DNA from: Notolepis coatsorum
Taxonomy: Eukaryota > Chordata > Actinopteri > Aulopiformes > Paralepididae
Direction: 5' to 3'
Length of the DNA stretch: 64,000 nt
Assembly: GCA_963971535.1 (NCBI GenBank)
Contig: OZ020586.1
Location: forward strand, 77,670,912 to 77,734,911
Shown: positions 1 to 11,097 of the stretch, piece after piece
Numbering within the stretch: the stretch's first letter is position 1
Layout: each line of letters starts with the position of its first letter
Notes under the pieces: model-generated
Told to the model about the DNA's origin: nothing
The model's database searches: none
What the model saw: the letters and a program-made list of their open reading frames with translations, nothing else
Made by a program: the position numbers and the translations under genes

Positions 1-220
1 TCTGTTTTTGTATAAGTGAAAGTTCTTAAGATAGAGAGAAATTAGATTTTTCAATTGCCTCTCTGCTGTTTAGTTCAGCACCGTGGGCAGCGCCAAGCAA
101 GCCACAGCGCCGCTGTCCCAGCTGAAACGTATAAAAGGGAACCTGTGTTGAAAAACCATTGTGCCCCCCCGAGAACATTTTATGCCCCTCCACTAATTTG
201 TTTCTGCAGCCTGGTCTGGT

Positions 221-553
221 TGTAAGGTTTGGGGGTTTACTCTCCTCAGGGAGCAAAGCCCTAGCGTTACCTGGTGGTATTTGACTCTCTGCCCTAATTG
301 CATTCATTGGCACCTGGTGTGTCTAGTTAAGGTGGCTTTATATGCTCTTCCGTGTCACTACTGACATGTGAGTCGATCGCCAGACTATTTGTGAGTACAC
401 CGTTGTGAGGACCTGCTCAGAGGTCATCTCTGCGATTAACCCATCCCATCGTCCTTCCCCCCCAAGGGCAGCCGGGAGCAGACAGGCGTCAACGTGAGCC
501 GCGCCAGGGGACCAATCCAAGTGCTCCTGTCCGTCGTCGTCAAGGACGCCACA
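221..553 (+). mobile_element. LTR-like fragment related to the Gypsy LTR at 16071
   Basis: The stretch opens with TGTAAGGTTTGGGGG and keeps the same word order as the LTR that starts at 16071: a 'ttactctc' block, 'aaagccctag', an 'acctgg' block and a TATA-like 'ctttatat' near 335. It ends tentatively at a CA near 553. I see no clear target duplication, so this is inferred to be a solo or truncated LTR of a related family. Bases 1-220 before it show nothing I recognise. Confidence 0.45.
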
Positions 554-643
554 GCGTTAGCTATCTTGTTGTTGTGCATGTTTTTCCATTGGGTTTATCT
601 TATCGGGGGGGGAAACCCTTGCGAGCGGTATACCTTGAGGCAG

Positions 644-928
<285 letters not shown>

Positions 929-969
929 AGCCATAAATATATCAAAAGGGGCTACAGAAGGGGACATGT

Positions 970-1276
970 TTGATCAAGCAAAAATGTGAAATGGTTAGGT
1001 TATGGAACCGCCTGGTCCAGCTGCCAAATGACAGGGTGACTAAAAAGAAATTTAACTGGGACAGAGCACACGGTCATCCCTGGTCAAGAGAGATGTCCAT
1101 GATTTTTTCTTTTGCTGAATTAAGTATGATTTTTATGAACAATCTGCAGTGTAAGGTTCACATAATTCAAACAAAATGATCAACAATCAAAAGTGGAAGG
1201 TGGAGATATGGAAAAAACCCAAACTTAGAAAATATGTTGAAATTAAAGATGAGTATTTTACTGAACCTTATGTAAT
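970..1276 (+). pseudogene. LINE ORF2 C-terminal fragment, first part
   Basis: The translation contains CEMVRLWNRLVQLPNDR and DEYFTEPYV, typical of the region downstream of the reverse transcriptase in fish LINE ORF2 proteins. It carries a frame change near 1160-1180 and has no upstream RT. It breaks off exactly at 1276, where a TGTAGCAG element begins. The matching remainder resumes at 9010, and the reading frame joins across the TAAT target duplication. The LINE clade is not certain. It is a dead fragment. Confidence 0.7.
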
Positions 1277-3031
1277 TGTAGCAGGGTGGATTATCCCTGC
1301 TTCCTGGGAACTGTGGTGCGCGGTCACTAGGTAGCGAGACACAGTAGCACTCTGGCCAGCTGCACCTCCGTCTTTGGGGTCCGGAGCGTCAACTGGAGAC
1401 TGGCAGTGGGAGTGTATGAGGCCCAGGATTTACAAACCTGGTCCGGTACTCTGGTCTTCCTCCCTCTCTCTGGGGCAGTCAGCAGTACTCCCCAACACAC
1501 CCTCACCCTCCACAATTGTCTCCTTAGCCCTCCCACACCTAATGACTAGATGGTAAAGAAATAACTTGGTTCCCCCCGCAAGCAGTACCCTCCCTCAGTA
1601 ACACCAGAAACCTTACAGTGGAAATGGAAGGTAGAATAGGAAGGGGTTAATGATAAATATATTACCCACATCAAAGGGTTAGGATTAGGGTTAGGTTCAA
1701 TAAAAGACACGCACACAGTGCTCCCGTTCTGGATGGATGTTATTGTAACTCAGCCTAGTTACAACAATGCTACGTCTGGTGATTACTGCACCATGGGTAT
1801 CCACACAATGATTACACTGGCATAAATCAATTATAGTATTACACCCAGGCACCAAGTGCTCTCAAGGTACCCAGACTAAGTGCTGCCCACGTCTGGGCGG
1901 AACACAGTATTTACCTTCTCTAAGGAATTACACTCATACTGTTCCCGGTTGATAATATGGGGAAGGAAGGGGGAGCATAGGGAAGGAGAATAAAAGGGAT
2001 TCACTGAACGGGAAATATTATGAAATACACACCTTATCACGCTCAAAGAAAAGGAATGAAATAAAAGAGTGAGCCCACAAAATACCGGTAAAGTCCTATC
2101 TTAATGCCGGCATATATTGTTCGGGGTACCCCTATGAACTGGTAGTAGCAACGTTACTTTCGCCCGCGGGCTGCACCACACTGTGTATTGTATAAGGAAT
2201 CGGGAGCATCAACACTCATTTGTACTCATCCGAAATGGCCGCCTCGCCACTCCACTGTTGTCCGGGAGGCAAGATGGCGTCAAACGCTCTCGGCGAGGAC
2301 GTTAGCAGGCGGAGCTAGGCAGAGAGGCAGCGCCGGCTGAGAGCATGTACTGAGTGATGACGACCCCTGCTGGATGGGCGGAACTCCCGTCGGCCGCAGG
2401 CAGCCTGGTGCAGGTCTGAGTGAAGTCCTCCGGAGCAGGCTGAATGCAGGCAGTCGGTTGCAGGTCTGGTCGAAGTCAGCCGGAGCAGAATGGTTGTTGG
2501 CCCACGCTCGTCCTGGTGCGCGCACTCTATACCGCACACTGTAACTACTATAACTCGGTAGTTAAAGACTTGGATAATTGTTTAACCGCACGTTACCTAT
2601 ACCGCACACTGTAACTACTATAACTCGATTGCTAGTGCCTGGCTCTGCACTTATTGTTCATATACTACCGCTGGTACTGCTAGGATATCGTGTCCACTAG
2701 CCAGTACTCGTTATCACCCGTTGTCCTCTCACGGGGCCCTCTGGCATAACGTCAGCAACAGGGCTATCCAGAGCCCCCGTTAGCTGCGACTACTCGTTGT
2801 CAAGTTCACTGCCGAAGAGAACGACTTCCGCTGGTCTCTTCCATATATCACTTCCCAACTCTCTCCGCCACTCTCTGCCTGCTACTGCCCCCTGCTGGTC
2901 CCGCCTGCCAGTCACAAGGGGAGACGCATTGTAGAATATGATTCAGTACTGTCATTTATAATCCATGTTCCAGTGCTCTTCGGATTGGGACGCTTGTGTC
3001 ATTGTTCGTGTGAATATCAAGGACACTAGTT

Positions 3032-3044
3032 AGAATGTCTTTGT
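3032..3044. repeat. L1 target-site duplication, left
   Basis: The 13-mer AGAATGTCTTTGT occurs here and again at 8930-8942, immediately outside the LINE. It fixes both ends of the L1. Confidence 0.92.
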
Positions 3045-3192
3045 CGGTCACGTGACGCGGTGAAGAAGATGGCCGCTTGAGAGAGAGCTGCTCGCAGCGG
3101 CATCTTGATTTATATCCTAAAACAGTATCCTTAGTCGGCAAATAGACACAACAAAGTCATCATAGAGGAGCGATCATCTTGGGAGTCTGAAA
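3045..3192 (+). promoter_or_regulatory. L1 5' UTR / internal promoter
   Basis: The element starts CGGTCACGTGACGCGG. A palindromic E-box core TCACGTGA sits at 3048-3055, and AAGATGGCCGC at 3066-3076 resembles the YY1 site found close to the start of mammalian L1 5' UTRs. By analogy these would drive transcription from the first base of the element. The assignment is inferred from sequence only. Confidence 0.6.
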
Positions 3193-4062
3193 ATGGCGAG
3201 CAAACAGAAAAACCCACCTCAGAGTACCACTAAAAAGGAAGGTTTACGCTCGGGGGGTCCCAACGTGGACCAAGATGGCGATGATGAATCTCCTACTACA
3301 GAAGAAAGTGCAAATTCGACGGGGGAGGACATAGCGAATATTTTTATAATCCTGAAGAAAATATCTAAAGAGATGCAAAGCTTGGGTGAAATTCGCAAAG
3401 CCACCATGTCGATGGAAGGGAAACTGACATCACTCGTGTCAAGGATCAGTGACGTGGAGGGGAGACTGGGCTTTCTGGAGGACGCCGACAAACAGCTACA
3501 GTCTGAACCACCCGCTACCAGAGCTGAGATGGAGGCTATTCGTGATAAAATGGACGACATGGAGGACAGAAGCAGACGCAATAACCTACGCTTCGTCGGG
3601 ATACCGGAGGGCAGCGAGACAGGGGACGCAAATACCTTCCTCGAGAATCTCATACCGGAGCTGCTGGGCATCACTACCCCCGCTAAGGGGTGGTACATCG
3701 AGCGTGCTCACAGACTGACTCCCCGCTCCGCCCCGGAGGACCGAAGCAGAAGCCGCACGTTGATCGCAAGATTCTTTCGCTCGGGAGATAGAGACAAGAT
3801 CCTAAGCGCCTCGCAGGAGAAGGGAGAGCTGAGATGGAATGGAAAACGAGTCATGATTTTCCCTGACTATTCCAGGGGCACACAGGCTAAGAGGGATGCC
3901 TTCAAAGACTGCAAGAAAGCCCTACATGAACGGCAGGTTAAATTTGCACTGCAGCGCCCAGCCACACTCAGAATTGACACCGGCGAGGGATCCAGGCGCT
4001 TTGACAACCCGAAGAAAGCCATGGATTTCATCCGAAGCTCGCTGAGCAAGCTGGCTGGCTAG
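3193..4062 (+). CDS. L1 ORF1 protein (RNA-binding chaperone), 289 aa
   Basis: ORF1p trimerises, coats the L1 RNA and acts as a nucleic-acid chaperone in the L1 ribonucleoprotein. This frame is intact. Residues 1-45 are polar and charged. About 45-130 is heptad-rich coiled coil ending MEDRSRRNNLRFVGIPEG, the junction with the RRM, which runs to about 205. The C-terminal domain around 220-285 holds VMIFPDYSR and a basic stretch ending FIRSSLSKLAG. Length and order match the Transposase_22 family. The first ATG, in the context 'gaaaATGgcgagc', is taken as the start. ORF2 follows about 650 bp downstream. Confidence 0.92.
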   Translation: MASKQKNPPQSTTKKEGLRSGGPNVDQDGDDESPTTEESANSTGEDIANIFIILKKISKEMQSLGEIRKATMSMEGKLTSLVSRISDVEGRLGFLEDADKQLQSEPPATRAEMEAIRDKMDDMEDRSRRNNLRFVGIPEGSETGDANTFLENLIPELLGITTPAKGWYIERAHRLTPRSAPEDRSRSRTLIARFFRSGDRDKILSASQEKGELRWNGKRVMIFPDYSRGTQAKRDAFKDCKKALHERQVKFALQRPATLRIDTGEGSRRFDNPKKAMDFIRSSLSKLAG

Positions 4063-4715
4063 CTCGCTAGTTTATCTGAGGGCTGCTAACCTGTTCAAGG
4101 TCCAGCTGAGTGCAGCGGTATGAAAGGGAATCATCCTAGCCGGTAAGGTGTAGTATATTGACTGTGAGCCAACTGGGGACTAGCCTACAAGACTATTGAA
4201 CAATGCAGTGACTTGGTTACTTGCTACTTATCCCCCACGTATGACATTTGCGGTATGACTTGTTCTATATTCGCTCGTTATGGATGAGCGGGGTTGATAT
4301 TTTTATTTTTTATTTTGATTTCTTCTCATTTCCTTTTACTAGCCTACCGGCTGTCCTTCAATATCCCGTTAGCGTTCCTTTAGCGTTAAACGAGCTGGAC
4401 TCTCGCTAATTCATTGAGAATGAATGATGTCACTTTATGACAAACGTGCGCAAACTTTTGTCAAAACAATGCCGCGGGTGGGCGGCGCTCAGAGCGAACC
4501 ACTCTACCGACGGATCATGGACCAGAATCGTATCTGTCTGTGTTTTTGTTTTAGTTTTTTTTTTGTGTTTTTTTCATCACGCTATGTTTTGTTTACAGCG
4601 TGTCATGTTTTTTTTTATTGTTTTTTGTCAAGAGCCCTGCGTTTGTCGACATGGTTAAAAATACTTCACTTAGTTGTCAGTATATCATCGGTCATTATTA
4701 CTATTCTACACGCCC
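4063..4715 (+). other. L1 inter-ORF spacer
   Basis: T-rich stretch between ORF1 and ORF2. The small frames in it show no domain and I do not regard them as genes. Confidence 0.7.
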
Positions 4716-5708
4716 ATGTCTGCTCAGAATAATAATAAACTGTGCCTCGCCACATGGAATGTAAATGGATTGGGTAATGTAATCAAGAGGAACAAGGTAC
4801 TTTATAAATTGAAATCCTCCAGGTATGATATAATGTTTTTGCAGGAATGTCATTTGTCATTGGATGAATCAAAGCGCTTATGTAAGGGATGGGTGGGTCA
4901 CGTGTTCTGCAGTGCCGGTACCAGTCAAAGTAGGGGAGTCATTATACTAGTGAACAAACAGCTGCAATTTAAATGTCTGAGAGAACTCAAAGATGAAGAA
5001 GGGAGGATTGTCATTATTTTGGCTGAGATTCAGGGGAAAGTATTTATCCTAGCCAATACATATGCTCCTAATGGGGATGTCCCAATGTTTTTTACTGACC
5101 TGGAATGTAAATTAAATGACATGGGTGACTATCCAATCATATGGGCAGGGGACTTGAATATTACTATGGATGCTGTTCTGGATAGAAGTACACCAACCAC
5201 TGCTAGACCCCCCAGATCAACCTCCACAGTGGGAGGAATGTGTTCTGCCCTGGGGCTGGTAGATGCTTGGCGTACTCTAAATCCTAAGGGGAGGGACTAT
5301 ACTTTTTTTTCTTCGGTTCACGGTGTATTCTCAAGGCTTGATTATTTTTTTATCTCTAAAGATCTGCTCCCATCTACATTGGCCTGTTCAATTGGCAACA
5401 TTATAGTGTCAGATCATGCAAGGGTGACCCTTGAGCTGCTCCCCATTGACCGTGCAAAGAGGTCCTCTAGATGGAGATTTAACTCATCTCTATTGCAGGA
5501 TACAGACTTTAAAGCCATGCTGAAAAATCAGATTGATATGTATATAGAGACAAATGTTCCTTCCGCGCCATCAGCAGGGGTTGCTTGGGAAGCTCTGAAG
5601 GCTTTTGTGAGGGGTCACGTAATTCAATATGCATCATATAAGAAAAAGCAGAACGCCAAAAAAATGCGGAGGGTCAGCTCAAACAAAAAATATCACCAAA
5701 TAACTTAA
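4716..5708 (+). pseudogene. L1 ORF2, endonuclease part
   Basis: The N-terminal APE-type endonuclease nicks target DNA to prime reverse transcription. The visible landmarks, in order, are LATWNVNGLG (Asn), FLQECHLS (catalytic Glu), WAGDLNITMD (Asp and Asn), RLDYFFIS and a C-terminal VSDHARV (Asp-His pair). All catalytic residues I can place are present. I take MSAQNNN at 4716 as the start; an in-frame ATG also exists at 4674. The frame ends early at 5706-5708 because it is displaced by one base relative to the RT part, probably in the A-rich run at 5640-5700. Confidence 0.9.
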
Positions 5709-5770
5709 GGCTTGTAACTCAATTAAAATATGAGTATAACTGTATCCTTTCACAGAAGGTCGAGTTTAGA

Positions 5771-8467
5771 TTGTTTAGGGCCAGGCAGAATTACTTTGAA
5801 TCGGGGGACAAAGCCGGGAAGTTGCTGGCCAGGTATATTAAACACAAGGAGTCATCATCCACTATTTCGGCTATTCAGGTACAGGGGGGAGCCGTCGTGA
5901 CTAAGGCTAGCGATATTAACAATACTTTCAAAGAATACTACATGGGTCTTTACACTTCCTCTTCCAAGGCGACACAGCAGGAAATTCCTTTATTTTTTAG
6001 CGGGCTGGATCTCCCTACATTAGACGCGGCTCAACGTGAGTATTTAGACGCCCCAATAACAGAAGATGAAATAGCAGAGGTTATTAGGAAATTGCCATCC
6101 GGTAAAGCGCCGGGGCCTGATGGTCTTACAGCTGAGTTCTTTAAATGCTTCTCAACAGAGTTGACACCTCTACTGCAGAGTATGTATATTGAAGCTTTGG
6201 ATAGAGGCTATTTACCCCCCACCCTATCACAGGCCTTGATATCTTTAATATTGAAAAAAGATAAGGAACCCTCCGAGTGCAAGAATTATCGTCCAATTTC
6301 CCTGATTTCCCAGGATGTAAAAGTGCTTTCCAAAATATTGGCAAACCGTTTGGATGGAGTAATATCCTCCCTGGTGCATCCTGACCAAGTTGGGTTTATT
6401 CGCAAAATAAATTCGTCTGATAACGTCAGACGCCTTATCAATGTAATGTGGGCAGTCAGTAGCGATAATGAACCAACGGCCGCCATCTCACTGGACGCGG
6501 AAAAGGCGTTTGACAGCGTAGAATGGGAGTACTTATTTTCAACCCTGGAGGCGTTTGGTTTCGGTCAGACCTTTATAAAATGGGTGAAGTTGTTGTATAA
6601 CCAACCGGAGGCAGCGGTGCAAACAAATGGGATAATCTCCTCATATTTCAAACTAGGCCGCGGGACACGCCAAGGGTCACCCCTTTCTCCTTTGCTCTTC
6701 TGTTTAGCGCTTGAGCCCCTGGCAGCAGCTATACGTAAGGACCCAAGTTTCCCTGGAGTTACAGTGGGGGGCACGGCCCAAAAACGTATGCTTTATGCAG
6801 ATGACATTTTGCTTTTTGTTACAGACCCAGGCAATGCTGTACCCGCACTACTCAAGACAATAGATACGTTCTCAAGATTTTCAGGGTATAAGGTTAATTG
6901 GTCGAAGTCGGAGGCTCTTCCCCTAACGTCCTACTGCCCCAAATCACTATTTAAAGATGGCTCCTTTCAGTGGCCTGAAAAGGGTATTCGGTATCTAGGG
7001 ATTCTTTTCCCCAAGCAAGTAAACGACATTGTTAGTGTCAACTTTGACCCACTACTAGGCAAAATCTCAGCGGATGTGGAGAGATGGGCTCCCCTTTTCT
7101 TGTCACTATGGGGCAAGGTTAATGTTCTTAAGATGAACTGCATTCCCAGAGTAAACTACCTCCTCCAGTCACTGCCGATAGCAATACCTAGCAAGTATTT
7201 TAAACAATTTGATAGAATATGCAACACATTCCTGTGGAACGGTAAAAGACCCAGGATGCGTATTGGTAAACTACAACAGCCTGTGGACAGAGGTGGCCTG
7301 GGTCTCCCCAAATTATTACTATATCATTATGCCTACAGTTTCAGACATATGACACAGTGGGCCCTGCCCCCTGAGAGAGCGCCTCCATGGTACATAATGG
7401 AGCAGTCGGTATACACACGGCTGCCCCCACTGTCGTATATTACAGCTAAATTACCACCAACTGCCCGAACTCACCCTATTATCTCTCACATACAGGCCGT
7501 ATGGAAGAAGGTGTCTCGCATCTTTCATATCAACCCCCATTTAAGCCTGTCAGCAGGCTTATGGGCCAACCCAAAATTGTGTATATGCAGATCCCCCTTT
7601 ATGTGGAAGGAATGGATAGACAAAGGCATCCTCACCCTGGGGGACCTCTATGAAGACGATGCATTAAAATCTTTTGAAAAACTGATTCAACAATATCAGC
7701 TGGCCAACAATCAATTTTGGAGATATTTACAATTGAGGCATCTTCTCATAGGTACATTTGGCTCGCCACAGACCCTCCCCCAGGGTACAGACCTGCTGAA
7801 AAAGATTTTGGCTATTTCTGGGTTGGGACATGAGGCCTCGGTCTACTATTCCATGTTTATCGACAGGGAGGGCAGTGGGATATCCTCTGCTCTCAAAATA
7901 GTCTGGGAAAAGGATCTAGGGGTCACATTTGAGCAAGAGGACTGGGATATAATCTCGGGGATCCCCAAACAGGTGTCCAGGGATATTAGAACAAGGCTAA
8001 TACAATTCAAGATCTTCCACCGCATTTATTGGACCCCCTCTAAAATGTATAGACTGGGCCTGAAAGAGAACCCAGATTGCTGGAAATGTCACACAGGGGA
8101 GGGGGACCTAGTCCATGCACTCTGGTCATGTCCGAAAATCAGAGACTTCTGGAGTAACATACATGACTACATCACAGAGGTCACAGGGACGGAGTATGAT
8201 TTCTGTTCTGGTTTATATATCCTGGGGGATCCCTGCAGTCTTAGCCATATCGCAAAGCCCCTAGCTGATTGGATACAGACTAGTATAATGATAGGCAAAC
8301 AGATCATAATGAGAGGCTGGAAGGCACCAGAAGGCCCGTCATTCCGAGAGTGGAGTGGAGAACTGGGTAGGGTAGCTGCCTATGAGAAAATATCCTTTAG
8401 TTTAGGAGAGAAAGGAGACAAATATATTAGCAAATGGGGGAAATATTTGCAATTTCACTTACTATAA
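5771..8467 (+). pseudogene. L1 ORF2, reverse transcriptase and Cys-rich C-terminus
   Basis: This is the larger part of ORF2; the same frame is already open from about 5642, so only one indel separates it from the endonuclease. RT motifs in order are GKAPGPDGLTAEFF, AISLDAEKAFDSVEW (first catalytic Asp), GTRQGSPLSPLLF and MLYADDILLF (YADD box), followed by KVNWSKSEAL. The C-terminal third carries CWKCHTGEGDLVHALWSC, a CxxC...H....C motif typical of L1 ORF2. The protein would copy L1 RNA at the nicked target. It is otherwise free of stops through the terminal TAA at 8465-8467. Confidence 0.92.
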
Positions 8468-8929
8468 AAGGAGGAGGGGCACACTTGTCCAAGAAAGCGA
8501 CGATGCACATGTGTAGAGAATACCTGACAAATGCACCATGTTTATGTAGACAAGAATGGCTCTATGTTTGAATGTAGATTTATTTTTTCGTTTGGTGTTT
8601 CCTTTCTGTTTTGGTACTACTTCCCATTATATTCTCGGCTTAGTCTAATTTATCTTTCTATTTTTTATTTTTTATTTATTTTTTGTTATGGTAGAATTTT
8701 TCATTTGTTTAGGTTTACTTATTCTAATGTCTTTATTTTTTATTTTTATTTTTTTTCTGTCTTCCCCCCCATATGGGGGGTATCAGTGTAACCTAGACGT
8801 TAGGGGTCCAGGTGTTTATGTTGTCCTTCAGGACTGACCCATGCTGATGCAAAATATGTCATTCATTGTATTGTCCTGAAGTACTGTGTGCAAAAAGAAA
8901 AAATATGCAATAAAGTATAAGTCATAAAA
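8468..8929 (+). terminator. L1 3' UTR with polyadenylation signal
   Basis: T-rich 3' UTR with AATAAA at 8909-8914, ending 'gtcataaaaa' directly against the second target duplication. There is no long poly(A), unlike mammalian L1. Confidence 0.8.
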
Positions 8930-9009
8930 AGAATGTCTTTGTGTACAAGAGGGATATAAAACACAGTCAGCAGTTCTGAATAATATACCATATTTTCCAG
9001 ACTGCTACA

Positions 9010-9537
9010 TAATGTTAAACTTAAAGAGAGGACGGAGGTCTCTGTGTGCCCAGTTGAGGTCTGGCACCCTGCCATTGGCTGTGGAAGTGGGTAGATTCCA
9101 AGGTAAACCTGAGGAGGAGCGGTTGTGTGTTCTCTGTGATCTGGGAGTGGTGGAGGATGAATATCATTTTGTTTTTCACTGCCCCTTGTACACCGATTTG
9201 AGGAGGGCTTTATTTGAGAAAATTCTATTTGTAAATCCGGATTTGTTTTGGCAGTCTGAGAGTTGTATGTTGAGTTGGTTTTTTGTGGAGGAGATTTTCA
9301 GTTCTGCAGGATTTTTGGAGAAAGCATGGCACATTATATGCTATATCATTTTATATGAATTCCTCTTGTTTCTTTGTTTACATACATTGTTCACAGCTTG
9401 TAATATTATGTTTTATTTATTTATTGTTTTGTGACCATCTTGGTCTATATACTTATTGTCAAGTATACTATATATACTTATGGTTTACGTGTCTTGTAAG
9501 CCCATACGCCCATATGGGCTGGGCATACATCATACAT
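9010..9537 (+). pseudogene. LINE ORF2 C-terminal fragment, second part, and 3' tail
   Basis: This continues the LINE cut at 1276. The peptide begins MLNLKRGRRSLCAQLRSGTL and contains ERLCVLCDLGVVEDEYHFVF followed by HCPLY, a Cys-rich C-terminal motif (CxxC...H....C) of LINE ORF2 proteins. The reading frame fades after about 9300, and a non-coding 3' tail with 'cccatatgggc' ends near 9537, where an L2-type LINE starts. Removing 1277-9013 restores continuous coding across TAAT. Confidence 0.72.
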
Positions 9538-9540
9538 AAT

Positions 9541-9700
9541 TTTGGTATCCCTGCACTGGCTCCCGATACACTATAGAATTCACTTCAAAGTCCTCACTTT
9601 CACTTTCAGAGCACTTCACGGTCAGGCCCCTATCTACATCACGGAACTCATCCATCCCTACACCAACACCCGCTCACTCAGATCTGCCGATCAGCACCTC
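9541..9700 (+). pseudogene. L2/CR1-type LINE ORF2 C-terminus, left part
   Basis: The peptide SLHWLPIHYRIHFKVLTF followed by ALHGQAPIYITELI is the characteristic end of L2-like ORF2. It is interrupted at about 9700 by a terminal-inverted-repeat transposon and resumes at 11098. The copy is 5' truncated. Confidence 0.8.
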
Positions 9701-10195
9701 CTGGGCCCTGTTTCATGTACGTGGTTCAACTAAGTCGATCAACATGTCCATTATCCAGCTTCAGTTAACCCGATGTTCAAAGCCGGGATTTTCCTGTTTC
9801 ACAAAGGAGGATTCAGTCTCGTTAACTCAAGCCAGACTTGAGAGTCAGGCTCAAGTCAGGCTAGATGCGCGCTCCCGTTTTAGGTGGAAAGCCAGCACGT
9901 ATCGATGGCAGAGACCCTGATTCTCAACGGCATTGATTGATTAATTGATTTAAGACTTTATTGACAGATTGCAATAGGCTCAATCGCCTCGCCGACAAGT
10001 TAAATGCGTTATCTATAGGCTAATTCTAAGTCCCTCATTACCTCAATCAATCAGATTATATTTCTTTAAACTTGCCTGCTGGATTGAATAATCAAATGAG
10101 ATCTTGCTAGCGAAAATTATTAGTTAACTGTTATACAGAATTACGATACGGCTCTCTTACCCATTGATTGATGTATAGTCAATCTTTTACTTATC

Positions 10196-10262
10196 TTCTC
10201 TGTGGTGTAACGGGTTCTTCTTTTGACTTTCACACGGACGACCGGGGTTCAAGGCCCTAGTC
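10196..10262 (+). other. tRNA-like segment (A and B boxes)
   Basis: TGGTGTAACGG at 10203-10213 fits the A-box consensus TRGYNNARNNG, and GGTTCAAGGCC at 10246-10256 fits the B box, at tRNA-like spacing. Acceptor stems are not convincing. It is probably a tRNA relic or SINE head carried inside the transposon. Confidence 0.5.
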
Positions 10263-10420
10263 TTTTCCTTCTTTTTGCAATATAGGAATAATTCAATTTG
10301 GTGCACGTTGAGAGCTATATAAAGAATGACATCCTCAATGCATGTAGATTTATAATATTTTAACTTAAAACCAGGCTACTTTGGCGTATAATCATTAATA
10401 TTATATTCAAAAAAATCATA

Positions 10421-10492
10421 TTGGAAACACGGGGATTTGAACCCCGGTCGCTGAATTGGCAGGCATGAGCACTACCGCTGGGCCACTGGGCC
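10421..10492 (-). other. tRNA-Gly-like pseudogene segment
   Basis: On the minus strand TGGCCCAGCGGTAG (A-box region), CTGCCAA (anticodon-loop-like, GCC) and GGGGTTCAAATCCCC (T arm with B box) occur in tRNA order. The acceptor ends do not pair and the anticodon stem is poor, so it is not a working tRNA. Confidence 0.55.
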
Positions 10493-11097
10493 AGATGGGA
10501 TAAATTCATTGTTTATACATTAATGAACGAGAGACCCGTGTTTAGAATATCCGTTGTTTTGAATGAAGTTTATCTCTTTATCCTCATTCATTAATGTGAC
10601 GTCAACGGCTCATTCAATTTCTCAAATCCGTCAAACAGCGCATCTCATCAGACATCTTAATCCCAGTTACAATTAAAATAACCACATCATGTGTACATCG
10701 CACGAGCGAGCGCCACCGTCGCCACGGTATATATAACGTGCATTATTTAGGACAAAGTGAATTTAATATCAGCATTTTGGGTCTATTTTACATTTCAAAA
10801 GCCCCCTCTGGAAGAATGGAGCACAAAAACGTAATTCAGAATGGTATAATGCAGATCGTAGACTGTGGGAATAGTTTCAGGAAACGGGCTGTCACTTTCT
10901 TTGCGGGGGCGTGGCTCTGCGTGATCCGGCTAAGTTGAACTTGAACTCTGCTTTCGAGCAGGCTCAAACTTTTGGATATGTTGTCATGGTGATTTGGGAA
11001 ATCCACGTACATGAAATCGGAAAGTCAGGCTAACCCAGTTATCCAGCTAAAGTTATCCGGCTAACTCGGTTATCCCGGTACATGGAACGGGGCCCAG

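Larger units (their letters stand above)
3045..8929 (+). mobile_element. Full-length Tx1-like L1 LINE retrotransposon
   Basis: A 5885-bp non-LTR retrotransposon bounded by perfect 13-bp target duplications. It has a 148-bp 5' UTR, intact ORF1, a spacer of about 650 bp, ORF2 with APE endonuclease and reverse transcriptase, and a 460-bp 3' UTR with a polyadenylation signal and only a short A-rich end. The two-ORF layout, the ORF1 coiled coil and RRM, and the ORF2 motifs place it in the L1/Tx1 group. A single-base frame displacement in ORF2 near 5640-5700 makes this copy inactive, but the full length suggests fairly recent activity of the family. Confidence 0.93.
1277..9009. mobile_element. 1.8 kb TGTAGCAG...CTGCTACA element, split by an L1
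   Basis: The element begins TGTAGCAGGGTGG and ends GACTGCTACA, giving an 8-bp terminal inverted repeat, and is flanked by TAAT at 1273-1276 and 9010-9013. Without the L1 at 3045-8942 it is about 1835 bp. A second copy lies at 61723-63483 (1761 bp). No coding region is visible. TG...CA ends and a 4-bp target duplication suit a solo LTR, but the longer inverted ends leave a DNA transposon possible. A 33-bp internal direct repeat lies near 2527-2560 and 2597-2631. Confidence 0.7.
9701..11097. mobile_element. Non-autonomous TIR DNA transposon, about 1.4 kb
   Basis: The left end CTGGGCCCTGTTTCATGTAC and the right end GTACATGGAACGGGGCCCAG are near-perfect inverted copies. Short 'aactcggttatcc'-like words repeat in the subterminal zone. 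No transposase frame is present. A 3-bp TGG duplication (9702-9704, 11098-11100) is possible but overlaps the inverted repeat, so the superfamily stays open. Its removal restores the coding frame of the surrounding L2. Confidence 0.75.

Noticed and set aside
1327..2539. Frames of 60-85 codons in the TGTAGCAG element
   Set aside because: Not conserved in copy 2 at 61723-63483; no motif.
3219..3698. 159-codon minus-strand frame inside L1 ORF1
   Set aside because: Shadow of the intact sense ORF1 with its clear coiled coil and RRM.
10421..10492. Working tRNA-Gly
   Set aside because: Acceptor halves do not pair and the anticodon stem is weak.
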